Below are positions 17,119-24,791 of a stretch of DNA of 46,515 bases, piece by piece. Origin of the DNA: Polyangiaceae bacterium (GTDB taxonomy: Bacteria > Myxococcota_A > Polyangia > Polyangiales > Polyangiaceae); assembly GCA_013361525.1 (NCBI GenBank), contig JABFXY010000184.1, positions 1 to 46,515 of the forward strand, given 5' to 3'. The notes below the pieces were generated by a model. That model was not told the DNA's origin. It did no database searches and worked only from the letters and a program-made list of their open reading frames with translations. The position numbers and the translations under genes were made by a program. Within the stretch, counting starts at the first letter, position 1. The number at the start of each line of letters is the position of its first letter.

Positions 17119-18540
17119 TTACCGTTTCGCCTCGGCGGGCTCCGCCCGCTTCGCCCCCTCACGGAGAAACACCTTTGCGAGACTCCCAAACCCTTTGACG
17201 GCCCAAACGACGCTGCCAGATTCGGTCGTCGTCCGCGCGACGTAAGGCCCGCGTCGGACCGAGGGTGCCGCGCCGCGTGCGACATCCGCTGGACGCGGAA
17301 TCGCGAAGCGCGCGTGCATCGTCAATCGATCGCGAATGGCATCCGCCGACAGCCGGCGCTCGTTCGTGGCCGCCTCCGCAATGGCAACCGCGTCCAGAAC
17401 CGCTTGCATCGACGGTCCGCGCGGCGACGAAGCGACCACCCGCTCTGCGAGCGCCCGCACCTCGGTGGCGCGACGGCCGAGTCGAGGCAATAGCGGTAGT
17501 GCATCGTCCACCCGCTTGCGTTGAAGGATGTTGCGCGCGCGGCCGAGCCCTTGCGATCCGACTGCGCCGGCGAGGTCACTCGGCCCGGGATCGCTCTCGG
17601 TCAAAAGGCGCGCCAGCTCCGATTGGTCCGACGCCAGGCGCGCCGGGTTCCCGCCGTATCTATCGCCCGCCCTCGGTTCGATCGGCGCACGGGGAGCCAT
17701 CTCGCCGGCCCCTGCTCGTGACCCGCGCAGCGCGTGGGCGCGGTCGATCTCGGCGACGAGCGGCGCGAGCCCGTCTCCGAAATGTGCATCGCGCTCGAGC
17801 ACGATCGGCACATCCGGCCGCACCTCGAAGACCACCGCGAGAATATCGAATACTGCGTCCGGTACGGCGTGCGCGTGCGTATCGAAATAGAACTCGTCCT
17901 CGAACACACCGCCGGCGATATGGACCATTCCCACGTGATCGAGCGGAAACGCTCGCGCCATGGCAATGGGATCTGCGTGCGCATTGATTGCATTCGCGTA
18001 CAGGTTGGCGACATCGAGCAACAGATCGCAGCCGGTCGCGCCCACGATTTCCGAATAGAAGTCCGGCTCGGACATCACGTCGCCCGGGTGTGCGAACGGC
18101 GTCGCGATGTTCTCCAGCAAGAAGGGGACATCCGGGAGCGCCGAGCGTGCGCGGCTCGTGTTTCGCGCGACGGCTCGCACCACCTCGGCGCAACGAGGCA
18201 CCGGCGTCAGGTGCCCAATCTCGCGGCCCGCCGCTTTCGTCAGCGCCACGTGCTCCGTCACGACTGGAGCATTCAGATCGCGTGCGAGCGCGCCGAGCCG
18301 CTGTGCCTTTTCGAGCTCGATGCCCTCGGCGCTTCCGAGCGAGAGCTTCACCCCGTGCGGTACGACCGGCCACATCCGCGCGAGCGCCACGGCCTCTCGC
18401 CGCGCGCTTCCTTCGGCAAAACACGTCTCCGCCACGACTTCGACGAAGTCCACCGACGATGGCGCGCTCAAGAGATCGGCGGCGAGCTCGGGCCTGTGCC
18501 CGATGCCCCTCGCTCCCGAAAGCGCCTTACGACCGGCCAT
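17119..18540 (-). CDS. MNIO (DUF692) multinuclear iron oxidase with C-terminal extension
   Basis: 473 aa. Residues 1-275 are a TIM-barrel DUF692 protein with the expected metal-ligand motifs: GIGHRPE (His15), VPHGVKL (His62), VTEHVAL (Glu96/His97), LLENIATPF (Glu143/Asn144), LLDVANLY (Asp176, Asn179), MVHIAGG (His207), DTHAHAV (Asp220, His222) and LERDAHF (Glu249, Asp251). The family, which includes MbnB and TglH, uses two or three irons to oxidise Cys in ribosomal peptides. Residues ~280-473 are an extra, mostly helical domain (MQAVLDAVAIAEAATNERRL) plus a short tail; in other systems a separate partner protein recognises the substrate, and this fused region may do that job. First gene of a tight five-gene minus-strand operon. 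Confidence 0.94.
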   Translation of the reverse strand: MAGRKALSGARGIGHRPELAADLLSAPSSVDFVEVVAETCFAEGSARREAVALARMWPVVPHGVKLSLGSAEGIELEKAQRLGALARDLNAPVVTEHVALTKAAGREIGHLTPVPRCAEVVRAVARNTSRARSALPDVPFLLENIATPFAHPGDVMSEPDFYSEIVGATGCDLLLDVANLYANAINAHADPIAMARAFPLDHVGMVHIAGGVFEDEFYFDTHAHAVPDAVFDILAVVFEVRPDVPIVLERDAHFGDGLAPLVAEIDRAHALRGSRAGAGEMAPRAPIEPRAGDRYGGNPARLASDQSELARLLTESDPGPSDLAGAVGSQGLGRARNILQRKRVDDALPLLPRLGRRATEVRALAERVVASSPRGPSMQAVLDAVAIAEAATNERRLSADAIRDRLTMHARFAIPRPADVARGAAPSVRRGPYVARTTTESGSVVWAVKGFGSLAKVFLREGAKRAEPAEAKR

Positions 18541-18624
18541 CGGCCCAGAAGGCTACGCGATCACCTGGCGAGCTGCAGCAAGTGGTGAGCGCAGCGGATG
18601 CATCATGTTGCGGATGCTCTCGGG

Positions 18625-18855
18625 TCAGTTTCCGATAACGAGCCGCAAATCGTGCGACGTTGCCAATCCGCGCGCCCATTGCAATCCCTCGGCGAAGCCG
18701 AGCGCTCCGGCGTCGTTCCACGGCAGCTTGCGACAATCGATGAAGGTCCACGCGTCCGCGCTGTCGCTCCCGCCCTCCGCGACGAGGATGATCGGCTTTC
18801 GAGACAGGCGAGGGCGAGGGTAGGGGTGCACGAGAGAACCACGCAACCCGATCAC
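18625..18855 (-). CDS. Small hypothetical ORF upstream of the MNIO operon
   Basis: 76 codons from GTG 18855, same strand as the MNIO operon and 84 nt upstream of it. From codon ~20 on, third positions are strongly G/C (IILVAEGGSDSADAW, FIDCRKLPWNDAGA, GFAEGLQWARGLA), which suggests real coding. No family is recognised. It has one Cys, so it does not look like a typical Cys-rich MNIO precursor. The rest of the 458-bp gap 18541-18998 is the spacer to the divergent multicopper oxidase gene; the ORF start could lie slightly downstream at another GTG. Confidence 0.4.
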   Translation of the reverse strand: MIGLRGSLVHPYPRPRLSRKPIILVAEGGSDSADAWTFIDCRKLPWNDAGALGFAEGLQWARGLATSHDLRLVIGN

Positions 18856-18998
18856 ACCTGGCGTCGTTCGCCTCTACGGTTCGAGGCCTTCCGCCTCGTT
18901 CGGCGCCACAGCGCGCCGGATACCGTAGCGATCCCGCGGGTCGGTCGAGGGTTCGGTTCTTGCTGACCTGCCCGAACCGTTCGCAAGGGAGGGGGGAC

Positions 18999-20963
18999 AT
19001 GTTCGACACGATTCGATACTTCCGAATCGGGGCGCTCGGCGCGCTCGGCACGGTGACCTTCGTTCTCATGGGTTGTGGGGACGACACGGAGACGGAAGAC
19101 CCGACGCCGGTGCCAGTCGATCCCTCGCCGCTCGACCCGAAATCAATCGAGAAGTTCGCCGACCCGCTGGTGATCCCCGGCGTCATGCCGCCCATCGAGA
19201 CGGGCGCCGAACGCACCGATTATCGAATTGCGGTTCGTCAGTTTCGACAGCAAGTCTTGCCGAAATCGATGCCCATGACGACGGTATGGGGTTATGGCCG
19301 CCAAGGCGATCCCTTGCCGGACGCGGATCCGGCGTCGACGTTCCACTATCCCGCATTCACGATCGAAGCGCGGAGCAACAATCCCGTCCGGGTCACGTGG
19401 GTCAACGAGCTCGTCAAGGCGGACGGCACCTTCTTGCCGCATCTACTGCCGGTGGACTCGACGATCCATTGGGCGGATCCCGGCGGCCAAGGCCATGACC
19501 ACAGCGGCCAATCCGCGCTCTACACCGGACCCGTTCCGACCGTTACGCACGTGCACGGCGCGCATTCGTTCGCGCACAGCGACGGGCACCCGGAAGCGTG
19601 GTTCTTGCCGAACGCGACGAACATCCCCGACGGCTTTTCGATGCGCGGGCCGACGTATGCATCGCAGGAGGACGTCGGACCCGGCGAGGCCGTGTTCGAC
19701 TACCCGATGGACGAAGACGCGGCGACGCTCTGGTATCACGACCATTCGCTCGGAATGACCCGTCTCAATGTCGCCGCGGGCCTCGCCGGGTTCTGGATTA
19801 TCCGCGACGAAGCGGAGGAGGCGCTCGGCTTGCCGGGACCCGCCCCGAGCGTCGGCGATGCCCCAGGGACGCGCTACTACGAAATCCCGCTGGTCTTGCA
19901 GGACCGCACGTTCCTCGACGACGGATCGCTGTCCTATCCGGATTCGCGCGCCGAATACGACGGTTATGAAGGGCCGTTCATCCCCGATTCGCAGGTGCCG
20001 CCGATTTGGGGGCCCGAGTTCTTCGGCAACGTCATCGTCGTCAATGGCCGGACGTGGCCCTATCTCGAGGTCGAGCCGCGCCTCTATCGCTTTCGCCTGC
20101 TCAATGGCGCGGACGCACGCACGTTCATCCTGCAGCCCGACAACGACGACGTGGAGTTTCAAATCATCGGCAGCGACGGCGGCCTCCTCGCCGGCGCGCC
20201 GGTGGTCGAAAAACAGCTCTTGATCGGGCCTGCCGAGCGCGTCGACATGTTGGTCGACTTCTCGGGCCTCGCCGTCGGTGAGACGGTCACGCTCTTGAAT
20301 TCCGGCCCGGACGAAGCGTGGGGCGGGCCGGACGTCGACCCGCCGCAGGACCCGGCGGACCCCGATACGACCGGGCAAGTCATGCAGTTTCGCATCGTCG
20401 AGCCGACGGGCTCGGGCGAAGCCGGCGCGGTGCCGGCGGACCTTCGGACCATCGAGCCGCTTACCCCTACGGCGCCGCACCGCGATCTGTTGCTTCAAGA
20501 GCTCGCAGTCGACGACGGCCAATACCCGTACCACGTCCAGCTCGGCACCGTGGCAGAGGGCACGTTGCCGTGGGCCGCTCCGGCGACCGAAATCATCAAA
20601 GTCGACGATACCGAGATATGGCGCGTCGCCAATACGACCGAGGACGCTCATCCCATTCATCTGCACCTGATCGACTTTCAGATCCTCGACCGAACACCCT
20701 TCGACGTCGAAGGATTCAAGGCGGCTGAGCAAGCGTGGCTCGACGGCACGGGCCCGCAGCCGTTGCTCGACGACTTCATGACGGGGCCACCCACCGGGCC
20801 GGCGCTCGCCGAAGCAGGTGAGAAAGACACCGTGATGATGATCCCCGGCACGATTACGAGAATCATCGCCCGCTTCGATCGTGTCGGCTCTTACGTTTGG
20901 CATTGCCACATCATCGAGCACGAGGACAACGACATGATGCGGCCGCTGGAGATCGTGGAGTAG
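18999..20963 (+). CDS. Multicopper oxidase, lipoprotein-anchored
   Basis: 654 aa. ATG 18999 follows a strong AAGGGAGG ribosome site and yields a lipoprotein signal with lipobox LMGC (Cys26). All four copper-ligand motifs are present: THVHGAH (~185), WYHDHS (~247), HPIHLHLIDF (~550) and HCHIIEHEDNDM (~635), giving a complete T1 site and T2/T3 cluster with an axial Met. The layout resembles CotA/bilirubin-oxidase-type enzymes that oxidise phenols or metal ions with O2 reduced to water. Anchoring to the envelope suggests extracytoplasmic phenol or metal oxidation. Three domains: ~60-270, ~300-460, ~500-654. Not in an evident operon; it converges on a VOC gene. Confidence 0.95.
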   Translation: MFDTIRYFRIGALGALGTVTFVLMGCGDDTETEDPTPVPVDPSPLDPKSIEKFADPLVIPGVMPPIETGAERTDYRIAVRQFRQQVLPKSMPMTTVWGYGRQGDPLPDADPASTFHYPAFTIEARSNNPVRVTWVNELVKADGTFLPHLLPVDSTIHWADPGGQGHDHSGQSALYTGPVPTVTHVHGAHSFAHSDGHPEAWFLPNATNIPDGFSMRGPTYASQEDVGPGEAVFDYPMDEDAATLWYHDHSLGMTRLNVAAGLAGFWIIRDEAEEALGLPGPAPSVGDAPGTRYYEIPLVLQDRTFLDDGSLSYPDSRAEYDGYEGPFIPDSQVPPIWGPEFFGNVIVVNGRTWPYLEVEPRLYRFRLLNGADARTFILQPDNDDVEFQIIGSDGGLLAGAPVVEKQLLIGPAERVDMLVDFSGLAVGETVTLLNSGPDEAWGGPDVDPPQDPADPDTTGQVMQFRIVEPTGSGEAGAVPADLRTIEPLTPTAPHRDLLLQELAVDDGQYPYHVQLGTVAEGTLPWAAPATEIIKVDDTEIWRVANTTEDAHPIHLHLIDFQILDRTPFDVEGFKAAEQAWLDGTGPQPLLDDFMTGPPTGPALAEAGEKDTVMMIPGTITRIIARFDRVGSYVWHCHIIEHEDNDMMRPLEIVE

Positions 20964-20977
20964 GACGATTGCGCGCG

Positions 20978-21006
20978 TCTGGGCGCCGGCTCTGCCTGCG
21001 CCCAGA
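20978..21006. terminator. Bidirectional hairpin between MCO and VOC genes
   Basis: TCTGGGCGC and GCGCCCAGA form a perfect 9-bp stem with an 11-nt loop in the 52-bp gap between two converging genes. No T-run follows, but position and symmetry fit a shared terminator. Confidence 0.5.
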
Positions 21007-21015
21007 TGCAGCCGC

Positions 21016-21414
21016 TCAGACGTCGGCTTCGATGGCGAACGTGTTGCCATCGGGATCCTTGAACCACGCGATACGCCCGCCGCCCGCGCGCGTGGTGATC
21101 CCTTTTTCATCGTGGGGGTATCCGTCGTAGCGAGCGAATTCGACGCCGGCCGCGGTTAGCTCGCCGACGATTTGGTCGATGTCGTCGACGTACCAGGTGG
21201 CCATCGTCGCCTGGGACTTCCCGGCCAGGGGTGATTGGAACACGTTCAGCGCCGTTCCGGCGCCGGCGCCATAGATGCGCCCGCCACCCGGGATGTCCGC
21301 GCTGGGGCAAGACATCAGTGGCTTCAGGCCGAGCTTGCCTTCATAGAACGCGACCGCTTCATCGATGTTGGAGACGGCGATCGATGCTCGGACTTCGTGG
21401 TTGCTGAGGGGCAT
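21016..21414 (-). CDS. VOC-family protein (glyoxalase/bleomycin-resistance fold)
   Basis: 132 aa, a single paired beta-alpha-beta-beta-beta fold. N-terminal half: VRASIAVSNIDEAVAFYEGKLGL; C-terminal half: ATWYVDDIDQIVGELTAAGVEF, then IAWFKDPDGNTFAIEAD, the standard ending with a metal-ligand Glu. The pattern is that of small dioxygenase/isomerase or drug-binding VOC proteins; substrate unknown. Cytoplasmic. It converges on the multicopper oxidase and is divergent from the lipoprotein gene at 21479. Confidence 0.93.
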   Translation of the reverse strand: MPLSNHEVRASIAVSNIDEAVAFYEGKLGLKPLMSCPSADIPGGGRIYGAGAGTALNVFQSPLAGKSQATMATWYVDDIDQIVGELTAAGVEFARYDGYPHDEKGITTRAGGGRIAWFKDPDGNTFAIEADV

Positions 21415-21478
21415 GGCTGAACCTTCCCATCGAACCGGGAGAGACGCTCGTCGCCGGAGATGCTAACTCCGCGCGCCG

Positions 21479-22633
21479 ATGCGCAACCACCTCGGCCGTC
21501 GTCGCACGTTGCTTGTTTTGCCGGTTTCGCTGTTGTTCGCGTGCTCGTCGGACGCGACGGCGCGGCGCCCTACGCCCGCGCCTTCGACGACCGCCACGGC
21601 AACCGGGCCCGTCACCGAGTCGACCGACGCTGGTCGAATCGAGGTGTTGGCGCAAAGCGTATGTGAGGTGCGAACGGCGGGCGAAGTGCCCGCGAAGCAG
21701 CGGCTCTATCTCGCTTCATCGGTGGAGGATGCTCGCGAGAAGCGGCCGCTCGTCCAAGGTCGCTACGAATCGGCGACCTTCAGCCTTCGCCCTGGGAACG
21801 CGGAGGAGACGTTCTCGAGCGTCGAGGCTTCGGGGTGGGGCACGTCGTTTTCGGGGCTGCTACCCACGAAGGACGTCCCGATATGGATCAAGCCGTCGCG
21901 CAAGCTCGCGAGCGGAATGGTGACGCCCGTGCCTGAGACGAAAGCGAAGCTCGTCCGCGTCGAGCGCGGCTCGGTCGTCGTGCGCGTCGAGCTCGCGTCG
22001 TCGCCGGTCGAAGAGACCATTGCGTGCGACGACCTCGTCGCGAATCCTCCCGAAATGGTGTCGCTCGCGCCGGGGAAAGAAATGGCGCTCGATGCATCGA
22101 AAGGTGTCGAGGTCTTGCCGACGCCCACGAGCCCAGCGGGAAGCGGGTTGATCGTCCGCTCGCCGGAGGCGTCGGTCCCTTCCTTCTTCGACATCGTCGA
22201 GCTCGAGCGACAGGGCAAGCTCGCCAAGGTGCAAATCCCCTCGCGAGACGGCACCATGACCGGCTGGGTGCCGGCAGCCAACGTCCGCACCATTGCCGAG
22301 TCGGCGTCGAAAGGCCCGCGGGTCGGTGCATGGACAGGCAATCGCATGACGGAGCCCGCGAAGGAGCCAAATCCCTTCGCGCCGAAATGGACCGCGTGTC
22401 CACACCCCGTACGATTCGCGGCGATCCCTTTCAAGGAGGCGGAGCCTATTTGGGCTGGTGAAGCGCGCGCCCAAACGTTGATTGGGCTCGTCGACGAGGC
22501 GTCGGTCAACAAGCTGTGGAAGGACACGCCCGCGCCGGCTGGATGGATTCACGTGGCGCTCAAAGGGATCGATTCGACGCGTCTTCTGGTCCGCGAAGCC
22601 GATTTGAATGGTTGCAAGGAAAAGGCGGGCTGA
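21479..22633 (+). CDS. Lipoprotein with SH3-like domain
   Basis: 384 aa. Basic N-terminus MRNHLGRRR, hydrophobic stretch and lipobox LFAC (Cys22), then a Thr/Ala/Pro-rich linker. The mature region contains beta-rich segments such as QSVCEVRTAGEVPAKQRLYL and the SH3b-like VELERQGKLAKVQIPSRDG followed by GWVPAANVRT, seen in bacterial SH3 domains that bind peptidoglycan or protein. The C-terminal part ends LVREADLNGCKEKAG. I do not recognise a specific family. It converges on the ASH-like gene with a 58-bp gap that holds a hairpin. Confidence 0.84.
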   Translation: MRNHLGRRRTLLVLPVSLLFACSSDATARRPTPAPSTTATATGPVTESTDAGRIEVLAQSVCEVRTAGEVPAKQRLYLASSVEDAREKRPLVQGRYESATFSLRPGNAEETFSSVEASGWGTSFSGLLPTKDVPIWIKPSRKLASGMVTPVPETKAKLVRVERGSVVVRVELASSPVEETIACDDLVANPPEMVSLAPGKEMALDASKGVEVLPTPTSPAGSGLIVRSPEASVPSFFDIVELERQGKLAKVQIPSRDGTMTGWVPAANVRTIAESASKGPRVGAWTGNRMTEPAKEPNPFAPKWTACPHPVRFAAIPFKEAEPIWAGEARAQTLIGLVDEASVNKLWKDTPAPAGWIHVALKGIDSTRLLVREADLNGCKEKAG

Positions 22634-22659
22634 GCATCCCCGTCAGGCTTACTTGTGTG

Positions 22660-22684
22660 TGAATCGCGAGCAGGTAGCGATTCA
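22660..22684. terminator. Bidirectional hairpin in convergent gap
   Basis: TGAATCGC and GCGATTCA form a perfect 8-bp stem with a 9-nt loop in the 58-bp gap between two converging stops. There is no T-run. It is a likely shared terminator. Confidence 0.48.
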
Positions 22685-22691
22685 GCTCGGG

Positions 22692-23600
22692 CTATTGCAC
22701 GTCGAACGAACCGCTCGAGGTGCTCGAGCCACTCGAAGTGCTCGTGCTACTCGAAGTGCTTGTGCTACTCGAAGTGCTCGACCCGCTCGACCCGCCTGAG
22801 CCGCTCGGCTCCGGGGGCGCCGCCGGGATCCCATTGCCGGTCAGCGGGATCGTCTTGTTGCCCATATTGGTCTCGACGACCAGCGTTCCGGCGCGTTTAC
22901 CGGCCGCGCCTGGGCGGAAGGTGATCGCTATCGTGCAGGGATCTCGTACCGCCAATTGCTGACGCTGCGTGCACTCGCCCGCGACCGTGAAGTCACCTGT
23001 GGCGGACACCTTCGTCAGGGTGACCGGCGCTGCCGAGGCATTCTGGAGCGTCACGTTGAATGGGGCGCTGCTCGTCTCCAGGATTTGGTCGGGAAACGTA
23101 ACGTCACCCGGGCGGACGATGAGTTTTGCCTTGAATGCCACGCCTGCCCCGCTCAGCGACACCGTTTGTTCGTGCGCGCCGAAATGCACCGTCAACCCAC
23201 CCTCGTATGCCTTGGCCGTGTGTGGCCGAAACCGCACCGCGATCCGGCAGGGTGCATGCGGCGCGACGGCAACACAATCGTGATGGATGGTAAATGCGCG
23301 ATCAGGGTCGGATTCGTCGATCGATACGATCTTTTGCACGACTTCGTCGGGATTCGTGACCTCGATCTCGAGCGCCTTGCTGTCCCCGACCGACACGTCG
23401 CCGAAGCTCAATGCGGATGAATCGAGCCAGTTTTGCGACAGCAGATTCAGCCGCTTGACCACCGGGAGCCAGATCAGGATTGCAAACGCGATCGCCCAGG
23501 CCACCATTGCGGCGCCGAACATCAATAGGAAGAGGACGAGGTAGCGCTCGTCGGTCGACCTCTCCCGTCGTCCAGCGGTCGTGGCCTGCAGGTACCCCAT
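22692..23600 (-). CDS. Membrane-anchored ASH/Ig-like domain protein with Ser/Thr tail
   Basis: 302 aa from ATG 23600 (MGYLQATTAGRR); a longer frame exists but its extra residues look non-coding. One membrane helix (YLVLFLLMFGAAMVAWAIAFAIL, residues ~20-45) is followed by two ~100-residue beta-sandwich repeats of ASH/choice-of-anchor type: LSFGDVSVGDSKALEIEVTN with CRIAVRFRPHTAKAYEGG, then VTFPDQILETSSAPFNVTL with CTIAITFRPGAAGKRAG. Each ends in a strand leading to LSGAG or LTGNG. Each contains a Cys pair (DCVAVAPHAPC, ECTQRQQLAVRDPC), so disulfides outside the cytoplasm are likely. The C-terminus is a Ser/Thr/Gly low-complexity tail. Probably a surface-exposed structural or adhesion protein. 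Confidence 0.85.
   Translation of the reverse strand: MGYLQATTAGRRERSTDERYLVLFLLMFGAAMVAWAIAFAILIWLPVVKRLNLLSQNWLDSSALSFGDVSVGDSKALEIEVTNPDEVVQKIVSIDESDPDRAFTIHHDCVAVAPHAPCRIAVRFRPHTAKAYEGGLTVHFGAHEQTVSLSGAGVAFKAKLIVRPGDVTFPDQILETSSAPFNVTLQNASAAPVTLTKVSATGDFTVAGECTQRQQLAVRDPCTIAITFRPGAAGKRAGTLVVETNMGNKTIPLTGNGIPAAPPEPSGSGGSSGSSTSSSTSTSSSTSTSSGSSTSSGSFDVQ
22713..22790. repeat. 18-bp tandem repeat encoding the Ser-rich tail
   Basis: Units of ACTCGAAGTGCTCGTGCT recur at 22731, 22749 and 22767, with degenerate copies on either side. They encode the Ser/Thr tail of the ASH-like protein and could expand or contract by slippage. Confidence 0.7.
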
Positions 23601-23714
23601 GAATCGCCCAATTCTGTGTGTGGGCAACAGATGTGCCGTCGCGCTTCGCAGGCGCTCGCTGCGTGTCAAAATGCCGCGATAAATCGGCCGGCACCCTCGT
23701 TAGGATGCTCGACC

Positions 23715-24551
23715 ATGGGAGCCTTCAGAGTCGTCGCGTGGGTGGGGGGCGCCGTCGTCGGCGCCGTGATGTTGAACGAGCTCGCTGGTCGGCCCGTGCC
23801 GATGTTGCGCTGGTCGTTTTTGAGACTGGGCCTGGGGATGAAGCATCTGCTGACGAAATGGCAGGTGGGCGACGGGCGCGAGGAGGCGCTCGCAAAGTAC
23901 GTCGTCGAGCACGCGCGCAGGGGCGACGTCGGCGACGTGATCCGTGTCATCGACGAATTCGCCTACAAAGAGAGTTTTCTAATCAACGTCGGTGACGAGA
24001 AAGGCGCGTTGCTCGACAAGGCTGTCGAGCGCGTCGCCCCGAAGCGCATCCTCGAGCTGGGCACGTATTGCGGCTATGGCGCGCTGCGCCTTGCGCGCGC
24101 GTCCGGCCCCAATGGGAAGGTCGTATCGGTCGAATTCAATGCCGACAACGCGGACATCGCTCGTCGCGTAATCGATCACGCCGGCTTGTCCGAGCGGATC
24201 ACAGTCGTCGTGGGCACGCTCGGTGATGGCGGCGCGACCATTCGCAAGTTGCGCGACGAGCACGGGTTCACCCACGGCGCGGTGGACCTCGTCTTCGTCG
24301 ATCACGACAAGAATGCATACGTGCCGGATCTGCGGCGCATTCTCGATGAGCGGTGGCTGCGTCCAGGCTCCGTCGTCGTCGCGGACAACGTGCGATTCCC
24401 GGGCGCGCCCGAATACAAGGCCTTCATGCAAGCGGAGGAGGGGCGTTCGTTCCGCACGATGCAGCACGAGACGAAGGTCGAGTACCAATCGTTTCTGAAG
24501 GATTGGGTGCTCGAGTCCGAGTACATCGGGCGCTTGGCTGGGTCGGCATGA
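23715..24551 (+). CDS. Catechol-O-methyltransferase-like SAM methyltransferase
   Basis: 278 aa. The N-terminal ~20 residues are hydrophobic (VVAWVGGAVVGAVML) and likely a membrane anchor. The catalytic domain follows vertebrate COMT block by block: INVGDEKGALLD, ILELGTYCGYGALRLAR (SAM motif I), VEFNADNADIARRVIDHAG, VFVDHDKNAYVPD and ADNVRFPGAPEY. By this alignment Mg ligands are Asp196, Asp224 and Asn225, and the catalytic Lys is Lys199. It should transfer methyl from SAM to a catechol-type hydroxyl. The membrane-anchor plus COMT layout recalls membrane-bound COMT/TOMT of animals. Single gene; copy 2 of the palindromic element lies 85 nt downstream. Confidence 0.93.
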   Translation: MGAFRVVAWVGGAVVGAVMLNELAGRPVPMLRWSFLRLGLGMKHLLTKWQVGDGREEALAKYVVEHARRGDVGDVIRVIDEFAYKESFLINVGDEKGALLDKAVERVAPKRILELGTYCGYGALRLARASGPNGKVVSVEFNADNADIARRVIDHAGLSERITVVVGTLGDGGATIRKLRDEHGFTHGAVDLVFVDHDKNAYVPDLRRILDERWLRPGSVVVADNVRFPGAPEYKAFMQAEEGRSFRTMQHETKVEYQSFLKDWVLESEYIGRLAGSA

Positions 24552-24636
24552 GCTTTCGCCGTCACTGACCGAGGCCGGAAGGCCGCCGCACCGGCACCGA
24601 CCGTCCCCAGCAGTCGCGGACCATGATGTTCGCGAT

Positions 24637-24677
24637 AAAAAGCGTGTGGTAAACGCAGCGTCTACCACACGCTTTTT
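24637..24677. repeat. Dispersed palindromic element, copy 2 (terminator-like)
   Basis: Arms AAAAAGCGTGTGGTAAAC (24637-24654) and 24660-24677 pair over 18 bp with one mismatch around a 5-nt loop GCAGC, and end in TTTTT. It sits in the convergent gap between the COMT-like gene and the chemosensory operon, so it can terminate both. Confidence 0.9.
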
Positions 24678-24702
24678 GTGCGGAAGGAACCCGTCCACGC
24701 CG

Positions 24703-24770
24703 GGGGCTTACGCGCCGGCCCAGCCGCGGGGCTTACGCGCCGGCCCAGCCGCGGGGCTTACGCGCCGGCC
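24703..24770. repeat. 25-bp GC-rich tandem repeat
   Basis: Two perfect 25-bp units at 24703-24727 and 24728-24752, beginning GGGGCTTACGCGCCGGC, plus an 18-bp partial third unit at 24753-24770 that runs into CGCGCCGGCC. Non-coding as far as I can see, between the palindrome and the receiver gene stop. Confidence 0.85.
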
Positions 24771-24791
24771 CGCGCCGGCCCGACGTCCCCT

